A DNA stretch of 64,000 bases. It comes from an uncultured Lachnospiraceae bacterium (lineage in GTDB: Bacteria > Bacillota > Clostridia > Lachnospirales > Lachnospiraceae). Shown here piece by piece: positions 39,622-47,034 of this stretch (its first letter is position 1; every line of letters starts with the position of its first letter). The notes under the pieces were generated by a model, which worked only from the letters and a program-made list of their open reading frames with translations, had not been told where the DNA came from and searched no databases. The position numbers and the translations under genes are program-made. Location of the stretch: assembly GCA_910587305.1 (NCBI GenBank), contig CAJUKV010000004.1, forward strand, positions 4,998 to 68,997, in the 5' to 3' direction.

Positions 39622-39717
39622 AATTTCAGTAACTATTCGGCCAAGTCTGCGCATTTGTCATGCGGAACGCAGGAATATGGCGTAAATTTCCTGCCTGAGA
39701 GCTGGCAATAGGGAGAT
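39622..39717 (-). repeat. MITE-like fragment spanning the aroF 3' end
   Basis: GTAACTATTCGGCCAAGTCT (39631 on) and about 55 nt after it align with the left end of the elements at 8628 and 27918. The aroF stop codon is the complement of CTA within CTATTCGG, so the fragment encodes the end of AroF. Confidence 0.7.
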
Positions 39718-40694
39718 AGTTCGTTGGTGAGAGCGGCGAATTTTCCAAAAGTGAGGGACTGTGGGCCGTCTGAGAGAGCATGTGCAGGGTCATTATGTAC
39801 TTCTATCATAAGTCCGTCCGCATTGCAGGCGACTGCCGCTTTTGCCATGGGCGCCACATACTTATAGGAGCCTGTGGAGTGGGAAGGATCCACGATAATA
39901 GGAAGATGGGTCCGCTCCTGCAGCACCGGTACGGCGCTCAAATCAAGGGTGTTTCGGGTGGAGGTTTCAAAGGTTCGGATACCCCGTTCACAGAGCACAA
40001 CATTAGGGTTTCCCTCCGCAATGATATATTCGGCTGCGTTTAACCACTCGTCTATGGTAGCGCACAGTCCTCTCTTTAAAAGAACAGGGAGGCCGGACTG
40101 ACCTGCTTCCTTCAAAAGGATAAAATTCTGCATATTACGTGCGCCGATTTGAATCATGTCCACATATTTGACGGCGGCTTCAATAGCGTCTAAGCTTACC
40201 ACCTCGCATATGGTGGAAAGACCGGTCGCCGCCTTAGCCTCCTGCATATACTTAAGGCCCTCCTCTTCAAGCCCCTGAAAAGAGTAGGGGGAAGTACGCG
40301 GCTTATATGCGCCTCCCCGCAGAATAGTTGCCCCGGCCGCCTTCACAGCTTCGGCAATGGCAAAAAGCTGTTCCTTTGTTTCCACAGCGCAGGGGCCCGC
40401 CATAATGGTAAAATTGCCGGGACCGATAGCAGTGTTTCCCACTTTGACAGTAGTGGGATCGGGATGAAATTTTTTGTTGGCAAGCTTATAGCTTTCCGTT
40501 ACGGGAAGAATATGATCCACATCTTTAAAAATTGTGAGATTTTCGGTGGAAATTTTGGATTTATCGCCCACAACGCCGATAATGGTAACTTCCTCCCCCT
40601 GGGAAAGATGAACCTGTAATCCATGATCCTCAATATATTTGGTGACAGCCTGAATGCTTTGCTTTGCTGCCCTTGGTTTCATTACGACAATCAT
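39633..40694 (-). CDS. aroF: 3-deoxy-7-phosphoheptulonate (DAHP) synthase, ferredoxin-like-domain type
   Basis: A 353-residue enzyme that makes DAHP from phosphoenolpyruvate and erythrose 4-phosphate, the first step of the shikimate pathway. It has the N-terminal ferredoxin-like regulatory domain (about 1-65) of the Thermotoga-type enzyme, then the barrel with IMAGPCAVE, GGAYKPRTSPYSFQG, QIGARNMQN, IVDPSHSTG and MIEVHNDP. The family core ends near KFAALTNEL; about 27 further residues (through KCADLAE) come from the repeat fragment at 39631. Start 40694 has AAAGGAG. It is transcribed with tyrA. Confidence 0.94.
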   Translation of the reverse strand: MIVVMKPRAAKQSIQAVTKYIEDHGLQVHLSQGEEVTIIGVVGDKSKISTENLTIFKDVDHILPVTESYKLANKKFHPDPTTVKVGNTAIGPGNFTIMAGPCAVETKEQLFAIAEAVKAAGATILRGGAYKPRTSPYSFQGLEEEGLKYMQEAKAATGLSTICEVVSLDAIEAAVKYVDMIQIGARNMQNFILLKEAGQSGLPVLLKRGLCATIDEWLNAAEYIIAEGNPNVVLCERGIRTFETSTRNTLDLSAVPVLQERTHLPIIVDPSHSTGSYKYVAPMAKAAVACNADGLMIEVHNDPAHALSDGPQSLTFGKFAALTNELSPYCQLSGRKFTPYSCVPHDKCADLAE

Positions 40695-40757
40695 TTTATT
40701 TTTCTCCTTTCAGGGTAAAAGTCCGTAATTCTTTTTCTATTTACTTTCTGCTCAAAA

Positions 40758-40786
40758 AATATAACACTTTAAAGTGCGAAAGTCAA
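40758..40786 (-). promoter_or_regulatory. Promoter of aroF-tyrA with palindrome in the spacer
   Basis: On the minus strand TTGACT, a 17-nt spacer and TATATT. The spacer contains the perfect palindrome CACTTTAAAGTG (40765-40776), a possible repressor site. Confidence 0.65.
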
Positions 40787-41017
40787 TATAAATCGAATTT
40801 GTAAGGATAATCCTGTAACCGCCCGCTTGGAGAGAATAGAAATTCAGTCGTCACCGCGCGTTTTTCCGCGGACAAAGTACAGGGAGAAACAGTAGCGTTC
40901 CAGGCGGTGCTATGACAATCCGTCATGGGGGAGAGGGAATTTTAAAGATATCCGTCCGGTTTCTATGCAATATTTTCATAAGATTATTATAATTGTGTAA
41001 AATAGCATAATTTTTAC
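40787..41017. other. Divergent spacer between aroF and the EF-G paralog
   Basis: A GC-richer block (40820-40940, with GCGCG-TTTTT-CCGCGG) is followed by AT-rich DNA. No gene or known RNA family was recognised. Confidence 0.3.
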
Positions 41018-41046
41018 TTGTGTAAAGAATAAAAATTTAGTAAAAT
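41018..41046 (+). promoter_or_regulatory. Candidate promoter of the EF-G paralog
   Basis: TTGTGT (41018-41023), 17 nt, TAAAAT (41041-41046). Confidence 0.5.
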
Positions 41047-41078
41047 ATCCATATGGGAAATTTGAGATCAGGAAAATT

Positions 41079-41148
41079 GTGTCGCAGCAAAGCGGCAACA
41101 TGGGGGTTAGTGTGAAAACAGAAACAAATTCCTGAAAATTTTTCACAC
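41079..41148 (+). repeat. Ribosome-site hairpin unit joined to GTGTGAAAACAG palindrome
   Basis: GTCGCAGCAAAGCGGCAACA then TGGGGGTTAGTGTG, running into GTGTGAAAACAGAAACAAATT and TTTTTCACAC. The first part is the same unit that starts scfB and priA, but here the GTG opens only a seven-codon frame, so this copy is not used by a gene. Confidence 0.65.
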
Positions 41149-41219
41149 AACAAATTTGTGCCTGTCATAATATGCTTTGGGCATAATTCATTTGCGGCGG
41201 GCGAGAATGGAGGACTTAT

Positions 41220-43310
41220 ATGAATATTTACACAACTGATAAGATCAGAAACGTAGCTTTACTGGGCCATGGCGGATGCGGAAAGACCAGTCTGGCGGAA
41301 GCTATGGCATATTTATCAGGTATTACATCAAGACTGGGGAAGGTGACAGATGGCAATACCGTAAGTGACTTTGGCAAGGAAGAACAAAAGAGAAAAATAT
41401 CCATCAGCACTTCCGTAATTCCTGTAGAATGGGAAGGCTATAAAATAAATATATTAGATACGCCGGGTTTTTTTGATTTTGCAGGAGAGGTTGAAGAAGC
41501 TATCAGTGCGGCCGGCGCGGCTATTATTGTTGTAAATGGGAAATCCGGCGTGGAAGTGGGAACCCAGAAAGCATGGGAGCTGTGTGAGAAATATAAGCTG
41601 CCACGCATGATTTATGTGAGCAACATGGATGTGGACAACGCTTCTTTCAGGCAGGTAGTGGAAGACATGACCCAGATGTTTGGAAAGAAGATGGCTCCTT
41701 TCCATCTGCCGATTCGTGAAAATGAAAAATTCGTGGGCTATGTAAATGTTATCACCGAGACGGGCAACAGATGGCAGGGCAAGGACGTTGTGGAATGCGA
41801 GGTTCCGGAGTATAACAAAGCAAACCTGCAGCTTTGCCGCGATACGCTTATGGAATCCGTTGCGGAAACCAGCGAAGAAATGATGGAGCGTTATTTTGGA
41901 GGCGAAACCTTCTCGGAAGCGGAAATAAGAGCGGCTCTTCGGACAAACGTATGCGATGGAAGTATTGTACCTATGTGTATGGGAGCTAATTTGCTTTGCC
42001 AGGGAATGTATACCTTGTTAGACGATATTATCAAATACTTCCCGAGCCCTGAAAACAGGGAAGTGGCCGGTATCAACATGAAGACAAACGAAATCTACCA
42101 TGCGGATTATGATTTTGCAAAGGCCAAATCAGCCTATATCTGGAAAACCATTGTAGATCCTTTCATGGGTAAATACTCTTTAATCAAAGTAAATTCCGGC
42201 GTTCTGAAATCGGATGATGTTCTTTACAATATAGATAAAGATGTTGAAGAAAAAATAGGCAAGCTCTATGTGCTGCAGGGCAATAAGCCGATTGAAGTAA
42301 AAGAGCTGCACGCAGGCGATATCGGCGCCCTTGCCAAACTGACCGCCGCAAGGACGGGCGACAGTTTATCCACGAAGGCAACCACGATTAAGTTCGGCAA
42401 GTGGGAGATGCCAAAGCCTTATACATATATGCGGTATATTCCTAAGAATAAAGGGGATGTGGATAAAATTTCACAGGCCCTTCAGAAGATTTCTCATGAA
42501 GATCAGACCATGAAGTATGTGAATGATTCTGAGAACAGACAGATGCTTCTTTACGGAATGGGAGATTTGCACCTTGAGGTGATTTCAAGTAAACTCTTAA
42601 ATGAATATAAAGTAGAAATTGAATTGTCAGTACCTAAGGTGGCGTTTAGAGAGACCATCCGTAAAAACTCCGATGTAGAATACAAATATAAGAAGCAGTC
42701 AGGCGGCCATGGGCAGTATGGCCATGTAAAGATGAGATTTGAGCCTTCAGGTAATTTAGAGGAATCTTATGTTTTTGAACAGGTTGTCGTAGGCGGCGCA
42801 GTTCCGAAAAATTATTTCCCGGCGGTAGAAAAGGGTATCCAGGATTCCGTCCTGAAAGGACCTATGGCGGCATATCCTGTGGTAGGCGTAAAGGCAATTC
42901 TTTATGATGGATCCTACCATCCGGTAGATTCTTCGGAAATGGCATTTAAGATGGCAACCATTCAGGCGTTTAAGAAAGGCTTTATGGAGGCGCATCCTGT
43001 TTTGCTTGAGCCGATTGTATCCTTGAAAGTAACCGTGCCGGATTCTTATACCGGTGATGTTATGGGCGATTTAAATAAGAGAAGGGGACGTGTGCTTGGC
43101 ATGAATCCTACTGCCGGAGGAAAACAGGTGATTGAGGCGGACGTTCCAATGATGGGTCTGTTTGGGTATTGTACGGATCTTCGATCTATGACCGGCGGAC
43201 GCGGCGAGTTTGAATATGAATTTTCACGTTACGAGCAAGCGCCGTCAGATGTACAGGAGAAAGAAGTTGCTGCAAGGGCTGCTAAGGTTGCGGAAGGTTC
43301 GGACGATTAA
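41220..43310 (+). CDS. Elongation factor G paralog with altered GTPase motifs
   Basis: A 696-residue protein with the five-domain layout of EF-G. The P-loop is GHGGCGKT (16-23). The G3 motif reads DTPGFFDF (80-87): the catalytic histidine of EF-G (DTPGHVDF) is phenylalanine. The G4 motif, NKMD in EF-G, reads SNMD (134-137). Domain IV has GGHGQYGHVKMRFEP, and the C-terminal part SYTGDVMGDLNKRRGRVLGM is well kept. It belongs to the FusA2-like group whose role is unclear; it is not the housekeeping fusA, which normally lies with rpsL-rpsG. Start ATG 41220 has GGAGG 5-6 nt upstream. Confidence 0.88.
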   Translation: MNIYTTDKIRNVALLGHGGCGKTSLAEAMAYLSGITSRLGKVTDGNTVSDFGKEEQKRKISISTSVIPVEWEGYKINILDTPGFFDFAGEVEEAISAAGAAIIVVNGKSGVEVGTQKAWELCEKYKLPRMIYVSNMDVDNASFRQVVEDMTQMFGKKMAPFHLPIRENEKFVGYVNVITETGNRWQGKDVVECEVPEYNKANLQLCRDTLMESVAETSEEMMERYFGGETFSEAEIRAALRTNVCDGSIVPMCMGANLLCQGMYTLLDDIIKYFPSPENREVAGINMKTNEIYHADYDFAKAKSAYIWKTIVDPFMGKYSLIKVNSGVLKSDDVLYNIDKDVEEKIGKLYVLQGNKPIEVKELHAGDIGALAKLTAARTGDSLSTKATTIKFGKWEMPKPYTYMRYIPKNKGDVDKISQALQKISHEDQTMKYVNDSENRQMLLYGMGDLHLEVISSKLLNEYKVEIELSVPKVAFRETIRKNSDVEYKYKKQSGGHGQYGHVKMRFEPSGNLEESYVFEQVVVGGAVPKNYFPAVEKGIQDSVLKGPMAAYPVVGVKAILYDGSYHPVDSSEMAFKMATIQAFKKGFMEAHPVLLEPIVSLKVTVPDSYTGDVMGDLNKRRGRVLGMNPTAGGKQVIEADVPMMGLFGYCTDLRSMTGGRGEFEYEFSRYEQAPSDVQEKEVAARAAKVAEGSDD

Positions 43311-43422
43311 ATTTGTACTTACGCCCATTGTGGGCTGTGGGTAAGTTCTTTTTAGATGAAGGTGGAGTAAAGGTCAAGACTTTTCAATTTCAATTATGCT
43401 ATTAGAAAATAGGAAAGATTCT

Positions 43423-43466
43423 TATAACAGGATGCCGTATATGGGGGTATACGGCATCCTGTTATA
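43423..43466 (+). terminator. Perfect 19-bp hairpin after the EF-G paralog
   Basis: 43423-43441 and 43448-43466 are exact complements (core GATGCCGTATA/TATACGGCATC) around TGGGGG. The following TTATACTT is weakly T-rich. Probably the transcript end, but the stem is unusually long. Confidence 0.65.
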
Positions 43467-43818
43467 TTATACTTAAGCTGATTTGCCAAATGTAGAAGCA
43501 TTTTTACATAAGGAAGGCCCTGCTGGTCTACAGTGCTGCAAGCTTGGTGCCCGTTGCCTGCAGCAGGGTGGTTGACCGGACGGGACGTATAAGACAGCAT
43601 ACAGGCACGGCAATGAGGAGAGAAAAATTTTTTTCTCAATTGCGGTAAGAAAATTCGTGAAATATTATGTAAAAAGTGCTGCCGAAAATTTCATTTTATG
43701 TAAAATTATAAATATTAATTGACTGAATTTGGAAAAAATAGTACACTTTATACAAGAATGGACCAGTCAACACTTATTCCACAGAATGGATAAGTACCAA
43801 AAACACGGGGGAATGGAT
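43467..43818 (+). other. Spacer before the EAL/PAS gene
   Basis: 352 nt without a supported gene. The first half is GC-rich with CTGCAAGCTTGG...CCTGCAGCAGG; the second is very AT-rich and probably holds the promoter, though no clear -35/-10 pair was picked. A remnant gene in the first half is possible but unrecognised. Confidence 0.3.
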
Positions 43819-46794
43819 ATGAAAGAAGAAAAAACAATAAACCACCCATACCAATGCCAGGAGACCTTAGCAAAAAACGCGCTTACAGGATTACTTTTCC
43901 CAGAGGACTTTATGGAGGAAGTAAGGCGCTTTATCGCCCAGACCGAACCAGGGACCTATTGCATGGTAGCAATCGATATTCTGCATTTTAGAGTATTTAA
44001 CAAACTTTACGGACGGGATGCGGGCGATCGTCTCCTTAAGAAGATTGGAGAACGGTTGGAGGCTATCCGTCTGGGATATGGAGGTGTGACCGGATATTTC
44101 CTGGGAGATGATTTCTGTATCGTTATGCCCTGGCAGCCGGAAATGGTAGAGCAGCTGTGGGGACAGATTTCAAAAGACATCTCTCATATCGGAAAAGCCG
44201 TTGGCGTTGTCCCTCTTTTTGGCGTCAGTCCTATTGAAGATCAACAACTTTCTCCGGAAGCCCTCTATGACTGCGCCACCCTGGCCCAGGATCAGGCTAC
44301 GGCAAATCACCCAATCTTTCGCTATCATCCTGAAATGGAGCAGGAACTGGAAGATGAGATGCTTTTGCTGTCGGAAATCATTGATGCACTCAAAGAGGAC
44401 GAATTTACTTTTTTTGTTCAGCCTCAATGCGACATTACTTCAGGTAAGGTGGTGGGAGCAGAATCTCTGGCACGCTGGTATCATGGAGCCGAAGGCCTTA
44501 TTCCGCCCGGTAGGTTTATCCCTGCGCTTGAAAACAGCGGCGCAATCTACCTTTTGGATCAACAGATTTGGGAAAAAGTTTGCCGCTGGCTGCGCAGCTG
44601 GATCGACCAGGGCTACGAGCCGGTTCCCATCTCCGTCAATATTTCTCGCATTGATATTATGGCCATGGATGTGCCTGCCTATTTAAATCAGCTGCTGGAA
44701 AAATATAATCTGTCCGCTAAATACATCAAGGCGGAAATTACCGAAAGCGCCTACACCCAGGAAGATTCGACGATCAATGATACGGTCAACCGTCTAAGAC
44801 AGGATGGCTTCCTGGTTATGATGGATGATTTCGGCAGCGGCTATTCTTCCCTGAATATGCTAAAAAGCATCCCTGTGGATGTGCTGAAGATTGATATGCG
44901 TTTCCTTGAGATCACGGAGGAAAATGAGCGAAAGGGTATTGGTATTTTGGAGTCTATCGTGAATATGGCCCGGCTTATGGGGCTGCCTATTATCGTGGAG
45001 GGTGTGGAGACGCAGCAACAGGAAAGCGTTCTGCGCAGCATGGGATGCCGATATACTCAGGGGTATTATTATTACCGGCCACTGTCCATCGACCAGTTCG
45101 AGTCTATTCTTGCGGATGAGCGACAGCTGGATTTCACCGGCCTGCACTGTAAACAGGTGGAATCTTTTCATATGAGGGAGCTTATAGATGGAAATATGTT
45201 CACGGATACGATGCTCAATCAGCTCCTTGGTCCCATAGCCATCTACGACGTTTTTGAACGGCAGGTGGAGATCACCCGGGTCAACGAAGAATATTTTCGG
45301 ATGGCGGGTCTGGATGTAGAGGACAATAAGGACATGAGCCGCAAGGTCTGGAACAATGTCCGGGACGACGATCGCCTGCTGCTTATGGAGCTGTTTGAAC
45401 GGGCTTATGAGAACCGGACTACCGGTGCGGAGGGAAATATCCATTATCTGCGGGTAGATGGAAAGGTGCTCTGGATCCATGTTAAAATGTTCTTTCTTCA
45501 GGAAAAAGAGGGCCATAAAATGTATTTCGTTTCCTCCGAGGACATCACCCCTTTGCAGGAGCAGCGGAAAGCCACTTCCCGGGCGAAACAGCCTGAGTTG
45601 GAACTATCTGATCTGGCTCAGCACAATCTGGAGCAGTATTATGGAGCGCTCCCCTGTGGATTTGGCCTGTCCAGAATCCTGTTAGACAAAGATGGTGAAC
45701 CCATCGACTATGAGATTGCTTATATAAACCGGGAGATGGAACGGATGTGTGGTAATGACTTAAACTACATCCGCAGTCTGATTCTCAAGGCTTTCAAGGA
45801 AGACTCAAAGCGACTGCTGCGCAAAGCGTATCAGGCAGCATTTCTGGGAGAGGTGGCGGAACATTTTGCCTACAGCTCCGTATCGGGACACTATCTTCAA
45901 CTGACGCTGTTCCAGTATGATTACGGCTATGTTGGCTGTATGCTAAGGGATGTGACCTACAGACAGCTTTACAAGGGCGCTTTCAACAGTATGGTGCTGT
46001 CCTATCGGGAGGTTTATTACCTTCATCTCCAGGACAATTACTGCCGAATGATTTATCCGGATCAGACGAGTCTGATTGAGCGGGGCGACTATGCGGCTAT
46101 GGTGGAGCGTCATTTCGGCACAGGCAGAATATTGAAATACGACGAGAAAAATGTTCGGGAGTTCTTGTCCCTGAAGCATCTGCGCAGCGCTTTAGAGGAT
46201 CAGAACTCGGTAGATTATCGTTACCGCCGCAGTGGGAAGGAAAGTCCGGACGAGTGGTGCCTGACTACCGTGACCATCAGTGAGCGGGAAAACAAAAAGC
46301 CTAAAACTGCCATTATTACAATCCAAAGTATTGAAAAAATCATGCGGGAAGAGGAAGAACACCAACAGGAACGTATGGCGGAATCCCTTGCCAACATGTC
46401 GTATGGTTTCTTTATCTACCGCGCGATAGAGGATGAGAGGATTTTGTATGCTAATCCGGCTGTCATGGAGATCTTTGGCTGCAGGACTATGAGCGAGTTG
46501 ATGGAACAGGTTCAGTACTCCTTTAGGGGAATGGTACATCCGGAGGATTTGGCCAGAGTGGAGTGGGCAATTGAATATCAGATTAGCAATTCCGACAGCA
46601 ACATGGATTACGTCCGATATCGGATTATCCGCCGGGACGGGGAGATTCGCTGGGTGGATGACTACGGGCATCTGGAAAACTCCAAGTGGGGGGAGGATAA
46701 TCGCCTGTTTTATGTGTTTATCAAGGATATCACGGATGTTATTACTTCCGTCGAAAAAGAAAAGCTGCTGAAATCCAACCAATTTTATAATTAA
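43819..46794 (+). CDS. Degenerate GGDEF - EAL - PAS multidomain signalling protein
   Basis: A 991-residue cytoplasmic protein with no membrane segment. Order: a GGDEF-like domain (about 15-170) whose signature reads GDDF (96-99), so it is unlikely to make cyclic di-GMP; an EAL phosphodiesterase domain (about 190-435) with ExLxR as E215SLAR, NIS, EITES, D336DFGSG and E394GVE, all residues expected for activity; then PAS-type sensor folds (about 450-600, 620-750 and 850-985, the last with IRYR-like YRIIRRDGEIRWVDDYG). Start ATG 43819 has GGGGG 7 nt upstream. It most likely hydrolyses cyclic di-GMP in response to an unknown signal. Confidence 0.88.
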   Translation: MKEEKTINHPYQCQETLAKNALTGLLFPEDFMEEVRRFIAQTEPGTYCMVAIDILHFRVFNKLYGRDAGDRLLKKIGERLEAIRLGYGGVTGYFLGDDFCIVMPWQPEMVEQLWGQISKDISHIGKAVGVVPLFGVSPIEDQQLSPEALYDCATLAQDQATANHPIFRYHPEMEQELEDEMLLLSEIIDALKEDEFTFFVQPQCDITSGKVVGAESLARWYHGAEGLIPPGRFIPALENSGAIYLLDQQIWEKVCRWLRSWIDQGYEPVPISVNISRIDIMAMDVPAYLNQLLEKYNLSAKYIKAEITESAYTQEDSTINDTVNRLRQDGFLVMMDDFGSGYSSLNMLKSIPVDVLKIDMRFLEITEENERKGIGILESIVNMARLMGLPIIVEGVETQQQESVLRSMGCRYTQGYYYYRPLSIDQFESILADERQLDFTGLHCKQVESFHMRELIDGNMFTDTMLNQLLGPIAIYDVFERQVEITRVNEEYFRMAGLDVEDNKDMSRKVWNNVRDDDRLLLMELFERAYENRTTGAEGNIHYLRVDGKVLWIHVKMFFLQEKEGHKMYFVSSEDITPLQEQRKATSRAKQPELELSDLAQHNLEQYYGALPCGFGLSRILLDKDGEPIDYEIAYINREMERMCGNDLNYIRSLILKAFKEDSKRLLRKAYQAAFLGEVAEHFAYSSVSGHYLQLTLFQYDYGYVGCMLRDVTYRQLYKGAFNSMVLSYREVYYLHLQDNYCRMIYPDQTSLIERGDYAAMVERHFGTGRILKYDEKNVREFLSLKHLRSALEDQNSVDYRYRRSGKESPDEWCLTTVTISERENKKPKTAIITIQSIEKIMREEEEHQQERMAESLANMSYGFFIYRAIEDERILYANPAVMEIFGCRTMSELMEQVQYSFRGMVHPEDLARVEWAIEYQISNSDSNMDYVRYRIIRRDGEIRWVDDYGHLENSKWGEDNRLFYVFIKDITDVITSVEKEKLLKSNQFYN

Positions 46795-46879
46795 GTGGAA
46801 CAGGTGGAATCTGTTTTAGCGCCGAATGGGCTGTTGTAAAATATTCTTACGCTTTTTTATGGATGAATTCGTGTCATGG

Positions 46880-46908
46880 TTGACTTTTTCTTATAATGTG
46901 GGTAGAAT
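46880..46908 (+). promoter_or_regulatory. Promoter of leuS
   Basis: TTGACT (46880-46885), 17 nt, TAGAAT (46903-46908). The leader from here to 47034 has a degenerate GTGTGAAAACAG-type unit; no T-box sequence was found, unlike many Firmicute synthetase genes. Confidence 0.6.
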
Positions 46909-47034
46909 TATGGATGGCTCATATATTATGGAATATGAATACATTTTTAAAACGGAAACGAATTTCTGAGAATATTTTACAACAGACTTGTGCCGGCGCT
47001 TTTATTGCGTGGCCTGGGAGAATGGAGGATTAAG

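Noticed and set aside
43394..43639. An 81-codon minus-strand frame after the EF-G paralog
   Set aside because: It runs through a perfect hairpin and has no ribosome site or recognisable domain; kept only as a possible remnant region.
44860..45516. A 218-codon frame opposite the EAL/PAS gene
   Set aside because: Antisense shadow; the plus-strand frame has all EAL motifs.
46795..47034. T-box leader of leuS
   Set aside because: I looked for the conserved T-box terminator/antiterminator sequences and specifier loop and saw none; only a promoter and a repeat-like leader are visible.
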